Source: a virus. From it: a stretch of DNA of 64,000 nt. Where the stretch lies: positions 38,211-102,210 of IMG/VR virus record IMGVR_UViG_3300032163_000004. The stretch is one strand, 5' to 3'. Shown here one piece after another: positions 29,336 through 36,501 of the stretch (the first letter of the stretch is position 1; each line of letters opens with the position of its first letter). Made by a program: the position numbers and the translations under genes. Below the pieces are notes generated by a model. It ran no database searches. It worked only from the letters and a program-made list of their open reading frames with translations, and had not been told where the DNA came from.

Positions 29336-29411
29336 TGGTAGGAAGGATAGGAATCGAACCTATGACATTTGGCTTGTAGGGCCAACGCTCTCCCAATTGA
29401 GCTACCCTCCC
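29336..29411 (-). tRNA. tRNA-Val (UAC), C33
   Basis: Acceptor GGGAGGG/CCTTCCT with two G-U pairs, D stem GCTC/GAGC, anticodon arm TTGGC-CCTACAA-GCCAA, T loop TTCGATT, encoded CCA. Position 33 is C. It abuts the 77-base tRNA on its 3' side with no spacer. Confidence 0.9.
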
Positions 29412-29579
29412 CTAATCAAAGAATCTATCCTCTGGTTTTCTCAAAAAGTTTTCTACATCTTGTTTAAAATAATCTACATCTCCATCTTTATAAATACCTA
29501 CTGTTTGTCCTTCCATAAATCTATAAAATTCTTGCAGTCTATTAATTCCAATAATCTTAATTACTTTTTGGATTCTCAC
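29412..29579 (-). CDS. Hypothetical protein inside the tRNA cluster, 55 aa
   Basis: GTG 29579 follows AAGGAG by six bases. Helical protein (RIQKVIKIIGINRLQEFYRF) then GQTVGIYKDGDVDYFKQDVE. The stop touches tRNA-Val directly. Longer in-frame extension runs through a tRNA and is not real. Confidence 0.6.
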   Translation of the reverse strand: MRIQKVIKIIGINRLQEFYRFMEGQTVGIYKDGDVDYFKQDVENFLRKPEDRFFD

Positions 29580-29598
29580 TATCTTCTCCTTCAATATT

Positions 29599-29674
29599 TG
29601 GTAGCGGGAGAGAGATTCGAACTCTCGAATGACCGACTTATGAGGACGGCGCCTTGCCTCTTGGCTATCCCGCG
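29599..29674 (-). tRNA. tRNA with anticodon CAU (Met or lysidine-Ile)
   Basis: Acceptor CGCGGGA/TCCCGCT with a C1-U72 mismatch, D stem GCC/GGC, anticodon arm CCGTC-CTCATAA-GTCGG with a U-U mismatch, T arm GAGAG-TTCGAAT-CTCTC. No three G-C pairs in the anticodon stem, so it is not an ordinary initiator despite the open first pair. Met or Ile2 cannot be settled by eye. Confidence 0.85.
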
Positions 29675-29841
29675 TTCTTATATGTCTTGTGTGGAGGCAA
29701 TTTATAACCAAACTCACCTCCTACCTGTTCTCTTGGTAAGAGTCTACGATTACAAGTTGGACACCTTACTATTTTCCTTTTATCTAAATTAGGACACCAA
29801 CTTTGATCAGGACACCATCTATAAATTCTTTTCTTTTTCAT
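29665..29841 (-). CDS. Zinc-ribbon protein overlapping a tRNA, 58 aa
   Basis: CPDQSWC (10-16) and CPTC (27-30) form a zinc site. ATG 29841 is followed by a lysine-rich start. The last codons and stop (GCG GGA TAG) lie within the first ten bases of the CAU tRNA, so maturing the tRNA must destroy the mRNA end. Accepted because of the cysteine pattern. Confidence 0.55.
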   Translation of the reverse strand: MKKKRIYRWCPDQSWCPNLDKRKIVRCPTCNRRLLPREQVGGEFGYKLPPHKTYKNAG

Positions 29842-29857
29842 ATCTTCACCCTATATT

Positions 29858-29933
29858 TGGAGTCCCTGGCGAGACTCAAACTCGCGTCGAAAGGATTAGA
29901 AGTCCTTTGCCTGATTCTCTAGGCTACAGGGAC
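29858..29933 (-). tRNA. tRNA-Arg (UCU)
   Basis: Acceptor GTCCCTG/CAGGGAC, anticodon arm AAGGA-CTTCTAA-TCCTT, T arm GCGAG-TTTGAGT-CTCGC, encoded CCA. The D loop (TAGAGAATCA) lacks the usual GG pair that docks with the T loop. Confidence 0.85.
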
Positions 29934-29942
29934 AATTTTATC

Positions 29943-30017
29943 TGGTAGCAGGCAAGGGATTTGAACCCCTAAAGAGCGATTATAAGTCGCCTATTTTACC
30001 AATTAAATTAGCCCGCC
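29943..30017 (-). tRNA. tRNA-Ile (UAU)
   Basis: Acceptor GGCGGGC/GCCTGCT with two G-U pairs, anticodon arm GGCGA-CTTATAA-TCGCT, T loop TTCAAAT, encoded CCA. Anticodon UAU reads the AUA codon, which is frequent in this AT-rich genome. Confidence 0.9.
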
Positions 30018-30020
30018 AAA

Positions 30021-30106
30021 TGGTGGGGAAGGGAGGAATCGAACCTCCACAGTCGAAGACACGGAGTTTACAGCCCCATAAGCTTACCACACTGCTCAAC
30101 TTCCCC
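30021..30106 (-). tRNA. tRNA-Tyr (GUA)
   Basis: 86 bases with a long variable arm as expected for tRNA-Tyr; acceptor GGGGAAG/CTTCCCC, anticodon loop CTGTAAA, T arm GGAGG-TTCGATT-CCTCC, encoded CCA. First tRNA of the cluster in transcription order. Confidence 0.9.
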
Positions 30107-30108
30107 AA

Positions 30109-30240
30109 AGCTAACTATGAAGGGAATCCCGATTCTCCACCCTCTCAAACCTTCTGTGAGTCCAACATCTCACGTTATGGATAAGCTACCGGTTGGTTCG
30201 TGCAATTTATTGATCGTCTTCATACACCACATAGTTAGCT
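30109..30240 (-). ncRNA. Structured RNA heading the tRNA cluster
   Basis: AGCTAACTATG (30109-30119) is perfectly complementary to CATAGTTAGCT (30230-30240), closing a 110-base domain. Inside are GTGAG/CTCAC and GGGATTCCC-type hairpins and several paired GG/CC blocks. It is not a cloverleaf. It lies two bases from tRNA-Tyr. Phage T4 also has small stable non-tRNA species in its tRNA cluster, so a similar stable RNA is inferred. Confidence 0.55.
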
Positions 30241-30241
30241 C

Positions 30242-30631
30242 TTAAACTTTTATCGCATCCTTATATCTACCACATCCTCTATATTCTCCAAGCCACAATA
30301 TTGCGCACTCCCCTTCTACTCCACAATCTCCTTTATTTTCATCAAGATCAATAGAAGGAATACAAAGAGGGCAAACATCTAAATCACATTCTTCAAAAGA
30401 TTTTTCACGAACATCTTGGACAGGATTTTTATGTTCATGTTCTAACATCAATTCATTATCTACATTCTTTTCTACAAATTTTCTCCAGCAATCTTGGTGA
30501 ACATAATACTGTTCTATTTGATTATGGTTCTCTTCAATTATTATAGTAAATTCTTTCCTATAACCCAGTTGACTAACGTAAAACATCTGGCTTTTACACA
30601 ACATACATTTAACTGATCTTACATCTGTCAT
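30242..30631 (-). CDS. Multi-cysteine zinc protein, 129 aa
   Basis: ATG 30631 follows TGAGGAG; longer starts overlap the preceding gene. CMLC (10-13) and HQDCW make one site, CPLC near residue 88 and later cysteines another. The first site resembles that of the protein at 24162. Unknown function. Confidence 0.55.
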   Translation of the reverse strand: MTDVRSVKCMLCKSQMFYVSQLGYRKEFTIIIEENHNQIEQYYVHQDCWRKFVEKNVDNELMLEHEHKNPVQDVREKSFEECDLDVCPLCIPSIDLDENKGDCGVEGECAILWLGEYRGCGRYKDAIKV

Positions 30632-30641
30632 TTCTCTCTCC

Positions 30642-30842
30642 TCAAACATCTGCCCAATATCTCTGGTTCGGATATCTAACAATATATCTCCATTCAATAT
30701 CTTCAACACCTTCGTTTATCTTTTTACACCGAGGACATACTCCTAACTTACAACCATTTTCACAAGATATAAAAGTTTCTTCACATCTTAAACATACTTT
30801 TTCTACTTTAGGACCTTTACATTGACTTGCAATATTCGCCAT
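30642..30842 (-). CDS. Zinc-ribbon protein, 66 aa
   Basis: CLRC (17-20), CENGC, CPRC (36-39) give two knuckles of a ribbon. The C terminus is aromatic (WRYIVRYPNQRYWAD). Preceded by AAGGAG. Unknown function. Confidence 0.55.
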   Translation of the reverse strand: MANIASQCKGPKVEKVCLRCEETFISCENGCKLGVCPRCKKINEGVEDIEWRYIVRYPNQRYWADV

Positions 30843-30843
30843 A

Positions 30844-31230
30844 TTACTCTCCTTGTGAAGCTAAAGCAGAATAACTAAGTTCAATTGCTTCTAGAGTTGA
30901 ATCAACTAAACCAGCAATATTTACTGGTTCATCTTCGCAAAGATCAATATCTGCTCCTGCAGCCATAGAATCTTCATCATCTAGTAAGTCAAAAGCAACT
31001 GACCGAACTTTCCTTGTAAAAGAATCTGAATTTGCAACTATAAAAATTTTTGTCTGTTCATCAATAACAAATATCTTTACGAAACAATCTAAAGTGTTTT
31101 GACTTACTATAGTTCCTACAATAGTAGCCATATATTCTCCATGGTCTACTCCATAAGAAGCTGCAGTAATCACCGTACCATATTCTTTAGAAGTACAAAA
31201 GACAATTGAGTTTCTAGGACCCTTCTTCAT
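30844..31230 (-). CDS. Hypothetical protein, 128 aa
   Basis: Beta-rich N-terminal half (SIVFCTSKEYGTVITAASYG, VKIFVIDEQTKIFIVAN) and acidic helical C terminus. No motif recognised. No strong ribosome binding site is visible before ATG 31230. Confidence 0.5.
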   Translation of the reverse strand: MKKGPRNSIVFCTSKEYGTVITAASYGVDHGEYMATIVGTIVSQNTLDCFVKIFVIDEQTKIFIVANSDSFTRKVRSVAFDLLDDEDSMAAGADIDLCEDEPVNIAGLVDSTLEAIELSYSALASQGE

Positions 31231-31273
31231 ACTATTATTTTGTTCAGATGACGAAAGACTTTATCTGGAGAGA

Positions 31274-31546
31274 TTAGTGGGAGAACTTTAGAGTAAAAAT
31301 AATTAGAGCTCCTTGTATGATAATCAGTATAATATCAGTAAACCAAATTGCAAACCTTTTATAATAGAAACCATAAGCCATCCAAAAAACACCTACAGTT
31401 AAACTTAATACAAGATAAGACAAAGACAAATCGTTCGCACTTTTAGTTGATAATACTTTTCCAAGTTGGAGAGCAATACCAAGACACAAACTAAGACCTG
31501 CTACTGTTCCAAGCGCTTCAAAAAATTTATCTAGTTTCTTCTTCAT
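31274..31546 (-). CDS. SemiSWEET-like (MtN3/PQ-loop) membrane protein, 90 aa
   Basis: Three membrane helices at about 11-29, 41-61 and 67-86, the exact SemiSWEET size. Helix 1 leads into QLGKVLSTKSANDLSLSYLV, matching the family's Q..K...TKSA.DLS block, followed by WMAYGFYYKRFAIWFTDIIL, matching the L.W..YG......I...N segment. The hallmark PQ is LG/LQ here. SemiSWEETs dimerise to move mono- and disaccharides down their gradient. A weak ribosome binding site is a caution. Confidence 0.8.
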   Translation of the reverse strand: MKKKLDKFFEALGTVAGLSLCLGIALQLGKVLSTKSANDLSLSYLVLSLTVGVFWMAYGFYYKRFAIWFTDIILIIIQGALIIFTLKFSH

Positions 31547-31676
31547 GTTAGTTTAAAACTACTCTCCATTAGAATTTCTCAGTTCTTTTTCTAAATAATT
31601 TTAAATACTTATAAAGCGTAAATTCTACCTAAACCTACTTTCAATGTATAATCGTTGAAACTACAAAAACTACCAT

Positions 31677-31841
31677 CTAACATGTAAAAAACATCCTGCA
31701 ATTTTTACAAACAGGTTTGGTAATACCTTTTATATGCGTAACTACTTGAACATCTCTTCCTTTACCGGGACAGTAACTGCATTTAATTTTTTCTCTACTT
31801 CGATATTCTTTTGTTTCTTTAAAGTGTCTGACTCCACTCAT
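31677..31841 (-). CDS. Zinc-binding protein, 54 aa
   Basis: CSYCPG (21-26) and CKNCRMFFTC (45-54) form a zinc ribbon. ATG 31841 overlaps the upstream endonuclease stop (ATGA). The 130 bases after it hold no gene. Confidence 0.55.
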   Translation of the reverse strand: MSGVRHFKETKEYRSREKIKCSYCPGKGRDVQVVTHIKGITKPVCKNCRMFFTC

Positions 31842-32530
31842 TTATTTTTTCTCCTTTCTCTAGATTCTTTTATTGCTTTCATTCTTTTTTCTACAATTTG
31901 AGGTGACTGTTTCTTTCCCCTCAAAGCATCTCCTATTTTCTCTTTACATTCTTTAGATTTAGGTCCCTTTAACTTCCGGTTATGTTCTTCAGAATGATGT
32001 TTTCCCTCCTTCGCTTCTCTCATTTTACGTAAAGTCTCTTCTGAATAAACGTCTCTTTTCCCTTTGTTCCAAGGAAGTCTCCCTTTTATTGCTTCACTAA
32101 TTTTCTTGTCTCTTACTAGTTTCTTACCTGGAGCATATTTTAGAGGTTTTCCAGTTTTAGATTTAATCATCTTCTCTACAGATTCTTTAGCAGGATGTTT
32201 CCCTTTTCTTGCTTCACTCATCTTTTTTCTACTCTCTTCAGAAGGATTAATAACTCCATCTCCACCATCTGTCAAATTATAACCATTTGGAGCTTTACAA
32301 TTATAAAACTTAATCCAATACTTCTCTTTTTCATCAAGTTCTTCTTTAGTTTCTGCAGTGTCAATAATCGAAATATCAAATACTTCGATCCCATATTTTT
32401 TAAGAGCTTTATTGAAATAAGTATTTCCATCGTATCTCAAATGTTCTAAAATTCTATACTGAACGTTAAATTTAGTTTGCCCAATATAAATCTTTTCGTT
32501 TATTTTATTCTGAGCTTTGTAAATAATCAT
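31838..32530 (-). CDS. GIY-YIG homing endonuclease
   Basis: IIYKAQNKINEKIYIGQT gives the GIY-YIG core (here as YKA...YIGQT), with HLRYDGNTYF and the catalytic glutamate region DEKEKYWIKFY, then NGYNLTDGG. The C-terminal 130 residues are NUMOD3 repeats (SEESRKKMSEARKGKH and variants) that bind DNA, as in T4 Seg enzymes. Close relative of 62123-62836 in the first 90 residues. Free-standing mobile gene. Confidence 0.9.
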   Translation of the reverse strand: MIIYKAQNKINEKIYIGQTKFNVQYRILEHLRYDGNTYFNKALKKYGIEVFDISIIDTAETKEELDEKEKYWIKFYNCKAPNGYNLTDGGDGVINPSEESRKKMSEARKGKHPAKESVEKMIKSKTGKPLKYAPGKKLVRDKKISEAIKGRLPWNKGKRDVYSEETLRKMREAKEGKHHSEEHNRKLKGPKSKECKEKIGDALRGKKQSPQIVEKRMKAIKESRERRKNK

Positions 32531-32550
32531 CTCATTTTTTTATCTCCTTT

Positions 32551-32994
32551 CTATACTTTCTCCAATTGTTCTTCAAGAACACATGCTCCACCAATAAGAT
32601 AACTATAAGTAATAGAATCAATGTTTACTTCTTCAATATCTTCTATTACTCCAATAGATCCAACTAGCTTTTGATAAACATCTTTGCTAAGAACTTTAAC
32701 TACTCTAACTTTCTCTCCAATTGAAAACTTAGGTTTAACTTTCTCTAGTTGTTCTTCATCACTACATTCATGGTCACAAAACACCATATCTCCTAGACAT
32801 TCACAATCTGGATTACCGCATTCATCATGATCTCCTTCGTAAACACCTTCTCCACAAACTGAACATTTTTCCTCATCAGACATTTCTTCCCCCGCTTTTT
32901 CAACATGACCACAATCTCTTGCATAACAAATTATATCACCATTATAATGATTCTTTTCTGCAGTCATTCGTTTACATTTAGAACATAGTTCCAT
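32551..32994 (-). CDS. Zinc-finger protein with KOW-like C-terminal domain, 147 aa
   Basis: CSKC (4-7), CSVCGEGVY and a cysteine series CGNPDCECLGD...CDHEC in the first 80 residues; then IGEKVRVVKVLSKDVYQKLV, a small SH3/KOW-like barrel. The EEQLEKV phrase occurs twice, a small internal duplication. Unknown function. Confidence 0.6.
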   Translation of the reverse strand: MELCSKCKRMTAEKNHYNGDIICYARDCGHVEKAGEEMSDEEKCSVCGEGVYEGDHDECGNPDCECLGDMVFCDHECSDEEQLEKVKPKFSIGEKVRVVKVLSKDVYQKLVGSIGVIEDIEEVNIDSITYSYLIGGACVLEEQLEKV

Positions 32995-33003
32995 GAGTCT
33001 ACC

Positions 33004-33144
33004 TTACTTTTCATGATCTTCCGGTTTATGTTCACCTATTGGAAAATCTCCTCCTCCATCACACTCTTCACATATGTATTGTTCACACCCATGACAGTAA
33101 TCTCCTTTGTCTACTTCACCGCCACATAAGTAGCATTCAGACAT
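33004..33144 (-). CDS. Zinc protein, 46 aa
   Basis: CYLCGG (4-9), CHGC (17-20), CEEC (24-27) make a double-knuckle zinc domain, similar to the middle of the protein at 32551. GGAAGGAGG precedes ATG 33144. Confidence 0.55.
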   Translation of the reverse strand: MSECYLCGGEVDKGDYCHGCEQYICEECDGGGDFPIGEHKPEDHEK

Positions 33145-33382
33145 TTTGACCTCCTTCCAGAATTAATCCGTTATCATTAACAACCACTGATATAGAATCT
33201 CTAAAGTCTACTGAATCTGGAATCAAAAACTCTATTTTACCACTACTAGTTAAGAAACGAACAATTTTACTAACGCCCTCCCGTGATAAATTTAGAGTTA
33301 GTTCAAGAGTGACACCATCTGATACAACATTCTCCTCTCTAACAATATCCACTTTAGAGATATACGCAGTAACTTTATTCAC
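33137..33382 (-). CDS. Hypothetical beta-rich protein, 81 aa
   Basis: Alternating strands (KVTAYISKVDI, VTLELTLNLS, ISVVVNDNGLIL) suggest a small beta sandwich. AAAGGAG precedes the start. Unknown. Confidence 0.55.
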   Translation of the reverse strand: MNKVTAYISKVDIVREENVVSDGVTLELTLNLSREGVSKIVRFLTSSGKIEFLIPDSVDFRDSISVVVNDNGLILEGGQNV

Positions 33383-34389
33383 TATTCTCCTTTCAAAGTT
33401 TCTAACAACTCAATTAATCTTTTCATATTAGTTGTTCTATCACCTAAAGAAAGTATCCTCTCTCTACCCTTTTCTCCTAAACGTTTTCTCTTCTCTGGAT
33501 CTTTAACTAACTTTTCTACTTCCATTATAAAAGACTCAAGATTATTCTCAGAAACTATTCCAGTTTCATTATGGGTAATATAATCTTGCGTCCCACTCAT
33601 TTCTGCACTTGTCGTAACTGGAACTGCTCCTGTTAACATAGCTTCTGCTGGAGGGATGTGAAGTCCCTCTAATTCAGATGGGACTAACCAAATATCTGTG
33701 GTATTATAAACATAATTCTTTTGAGGTATTGTTGGATTACTATAGAAAACAAATTCTTGGATAGAAGGAAATCCTTCGTTTCCATACATTACTAATGATA
33801 ACTTTTGACCAAATTTATCTTTCAAACGTTTGTAACATTCGAAAATCCATTGAGTACGTTTAGTTTTTCTTTTTCCTCCTTCATTATAAAGACCACCTAA
33901 AACTACTTGTTTAGGAATTCTAATATTTATAGGGAAGTAATCATCAAAATCATATCCAGGTCTTATAACATAAGGATCTATTCCAAATTGTTTCAACTTA
34001 TTTTGTAAGCAAATACTGTTCACAATTTTAATCGTTGGAGATTCTTTTAAAATCTTAACTATTTTCTTTTCTGGGCGGTTCCATATTTCCCAACCCCGAA
34101 TCCAATGCAATTTTAATTTTGCATCAAACATGTTTGTAGAAGCAACAGATTTAATTCCTGTAGCAATTACTACGTCTGCGCTTGGAAAAGGACCACCTGA
34201 AGATGTTGGAATAACATGAGGAACCTTTAGTTTTTCCCAAGTATTATAGTTACTACCTGAGCTAACTATCTTAACATCATGCCCTAACTCAGATAACGTA
34301 TTAGCTGATTTTATAATTGAAAGTGATCCCCCATTATCCCCTAACCCAGTATAAAGTAAGTTAAACAGGATTTGCATCTGGTTTAACAT
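33382..34389 (-). CDS. Glycosyltransferase, GT-B fold, family 4
   Basis: Begins with a Rossmann strand and GDNGGSLSIIKSANTLSELG; YVIRPGYDFDDYFP, then VVLGGLYNEGGKRKTKRTQW and the donor-binding signature ELEGLHIPPAEAMLTGAVPV (the EX7E block with two glutamates) are typical of family 4. It should transfer a sugar from a nucleotide donor. MQ at 34377 is an alternative start. It is one of five glycosyltransferases in 26-39 kb. Confidence 0.9.
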   Translation of the reverse strand: MLNQMQILFNLLYTGLGDNGGSLSIIKSANTLSELGHDVKIVSSGSNYNTWEKLKVPHVIPTSSGGPFPSADVVIATGIKSVASTNMFDAKLKLHWIRGWEIWNRPEKKIVKILKESPTIKIVNSICLQNKLKQFGIDPYVIRPGYDFDDYFPINIRIPKQVVLGGLYNEGGKRKTKRTQWIFECYKRLKDKFGQKLSLVMYGNEGFPSIQEFVFYSNPTIPQKNYVYNTTDIWLVPSELEGLHIPPAEAMLTGAVPVTTSAEMSGTQDYITHNETGIVSENNLESFIMEVEKLVKDPEKRKRLGEKGRERILSLGDRTTNMKRLIELLETLKGE

Positions 34390-34615
34390 TCTCTAAAGAT
34401 TCTGATGATTTGATCTTCTCTTTTAATTCTCTATTCTGTTTCTCCAACTTTTCTATTTCATTCGTAAGTCCTTTAATCATAGTCATAGTAGTAAACGCAT
34501 CAAATGACCCTCGCTCATGACTTTTGAATCTATACTCTTCTAATTCATAAAGAACTTTATTAATTTTACCATGATTCATATTTAACCACAAGTTTTCATA
34601 TTTTTTCTTTTCCAT
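34361..34615 (-). CDS. Hypothetical coiled-coil protein, 84 aa
   Basis: Residues 45-75 (IKGLTNEIEKLEKQNRELKE) form a coiled coil. AAGGAGAAG precedes ATG 34615. It lies between two glycosyltransferase genes, overlapping both. Confidence 0.55.
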   Translation of the reverse strand: MEKKKYENLWLNMNHGKINKVLYELEEYRFKSHERGSFDAFTTMTMIKGLTNEIEKLEKQNRELKEKIKSSESLENVKPDANPV

Positions 34616-35525
34616 GTTTCTTCTCCTTCACTTTTAGAATTTTTATCATATTTTCCGCAATTTCTCTTGGTGGAATTTTGTAGTCCAAATCTTCAATAAA
34701 TGTAACGGGAGTTTTTCTGACGTTGTATCTAACAACATGTAAGCTTTTTTGGTGACCCCATTCAAGGACTTCAGTTCCTAGTAATAAAGAAATATTTGGC
34801 AGACCAGATTGTGATCCAACAGTTAAAACAGATCGTCTAATTAATTCAATTGCTAACCCAATTGTTGAAGAGTTTTCTCCAAGTTTAATTTTGTTAATAT
34901 CATAAAATCTATCTTGTTTATCTGGAACACAATTAGGATTTTTACCACATATTACAAATGAAAAAGTTCTCATCAAATACTTATTAGAAAAAACAGTGTC
35001 ATAAAACTCCTGCCAGTACTTCCAGTTTCTTCCAATCTTATCTCTAAATCTTGCTGCAACTGTTACTATTAGTTTATCTGTCTTTAAGTATTCATCTAAC
35101 AATAATTTATTTTCAGACCTTGGAATAAACTCATATAGTTTTTGATCTCTTGCAAATTGATGCTTATTTACAAATTGTTTATGAGATAAACTAGGATATA
35201 TATAATCTAAAATATTATAACCTGTTTCATAATATACTCGAAAGTTTCTTATTATCTCTTCATACTCCTCATTTGGAAAATTAGCTAACCTAAAACAATC
35301 CTGTTTATATGTTGTTTCATCTCCTTCTATTTCCAAGGTTGATAGAATACTAGCATGTTTACCATAAATATCGAATCTGTCTGGTCTAGTTAAACATATT
35401 AGAATAACATCTTCATATTTCTTTTGGAGTTCTTTCTTTTTCCAAAATACATGAGGAGCAAACCTTTCGAATTCCCACCAAAGTTCCCCTAAGCATGGAC
35501 CAGCGAGTATGGCATTTTCTTTCAT
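34596..35525 (-). CDS. Glycosyltransferase-like protein, GT-B (heptosyltransferase-like)
   Basis: GPCLGELWWEFERFAPHVFW resembles the GD...P......G start of family 9 enzymes, and later VTVAARFRDKIGRNWKYWQE and LTVGSQSGLPNISLLLGTEV match their R...R.W....W and D.SG..H....G.P. segments in a weaker form. ATGA overlap with the upstream endonuclease. Sugar and acceptor unknown. Confidence 0.65.
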   Translation of the reverse strand: MKENAILAGPCLGELWWEFERFAPHVFWKKKELQKKYEDVILICLTRPDRFDIYGKHASILSTLEIEGDETTYKQDCFRLANFPNEEYEEIIRNFRVYYETGYNILDYIYPSLSHKQFVNKHQFARDQKLYEFIPRSENKLLLDEYLKTDKLIVTVAARFRDKIGRNWKYWQEFYDTVFSNKYLMRTFSFVICGKNPNCVPDKQDRFYDINKIKLGENSSTIGLAIELIRRSVLTVGSQSGLPNISLLLGTEVLEWGHQKSLHVVRYNVRKTPVTFIEDLDYKIPPREIAENMIKILKVKEKKHGKEKI

Positions 35526-36244
35526 TTTACTAACTTTTGAATATCTCCTTCAACTTGTTCTTTGCTTGGAAACTCTCGGAAAATATTATAGCGTATAAAT
35601 CTCCATCCTTGATTTTCTATTTCTTCTTGTCTCTTGTTATGGTAATCAGTACTCTCTAGACAATTAAAGTGATAATAACCATCGTACTCTATTGCTATTT
35701 TATATTTTAAAAGAGCTATATCTACAGAATAGTTTAGAATTTTACATTGAGGTATAGATTCCGGATAGAGTTCTAAAACTACTTCTCTGAGTTTAAGTTC
35801 TCCTTTAGAAGGATTTTTTATAAATGAATTCATATAAGAAGCTTGACCATTTTTCATTCTAATCTTATGCTTCTCACGCCTCTCTTCATTCCATTTTTTA
35901 GACATTTTCTCTCTAGTTTTATCAGAACAATGATGCTTATTTTTATTAGATTCACTTATTTTTCTTCGATGTTCTTCACTCCTAACTTTCCCCTTATTAA
36001 AGTTCCTTATCTGCTCTATAACTTGGTTAGAATAAACCCCTTCTTTCCCTTTGTTCCAAGGCACTTGTCCGCTGTGAGAGACAATCATTTTTTCTCTAAA
36101 TTCTCTATTTTCCCACAATCTTTTTGTTAAACTAGTTAATTTTTTCTTAAATATTAAGCATTTATATACAGTCTTACTACAACACCATTTGCCATTCTTA
36201 AACTGATATACTGCTTCTTGACCACAACCATAATCACATAACAT
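35522..36244 (-). CDS. Homing endonuclease, Vsr/DUF559-like, with NUMOD3 repeats
   Basis: N-terminal CDYGCGQEAVYQFKNGKWCC module (3-22), then GQVPWNKGKEG, NKGKVRSEEHRRKISESNK NUMOD3-type segments, then VDIALLKYKIAIEYDGYYHF and QGWRFIRYNIF nuclease core. The first 25 and last 90 residues are close to those of 28622-29236. Mobile gene inserted between glycosyltransferase genes. Confidence 0.85.
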   Translation of the reverse strand: MLCDYGCGQEAVYQFKNGKWCCSKTVYKCLIFKKKLTSLTKRLWENREFREKMIVSHSGQVPWNKGKEGVYSNQVIEQIRNFNKGKVRSEEHRRKISESNKNKHHCSDKTREKMSKKWNEERREKHKIRMKNGQASYMNSFIKNPSKGELKLREVVLELYPESIPQCKILNYSVDIALLKYKIAIEYDGYYHFNCLESTDYHNKRQEEIENQGWRFIRYNIFREFPSKEQVEGDIQKLVK

Positions 36245-36264
36245 TTTAAACCTCTAATTCTTCT

Positions 36265-36492
36265 CTATCTTTTCTTTCTAGATCTTTTAGATTTTTTCAA
36301 AGGATCCATCATTTCTTCTTTAGTTGCTTCTTTTCGAATGTGTGTAGCCATAGGACAATTACTACTTCTCCATTTCGCTTTTGGAGATAAATACACTTTA
36401 CAAATTAATTTAGTAGGATCTTCTTGTGTAGGAATAACTTTTAAACATCCTGCACATCGATCTATAATTGGATCATATTGTTCCTCTAACAT
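36265..36492 (-). CDS. Conserved cysteine-containing protein, 75 aa
   Basis: DRCAGC (11-16) followed by LICKVYLSPKAKWR and NCPMATH gives four cysteines and a histidine in a recurring phage pattern, and a basic tail (KKSKRSRKKR). Likely metal-binding. Confidence 0.6.
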   Translation of the reverse strand: MLEEQYDPIIDRCAGCLKVIPTQEDPTKLICKVYLSPKAKWRSSNCPMATHIRKEATKEEMMDPLKKSKRSRKKR

Positions 36493-36501
36493 TTTTCTCC
36501 T

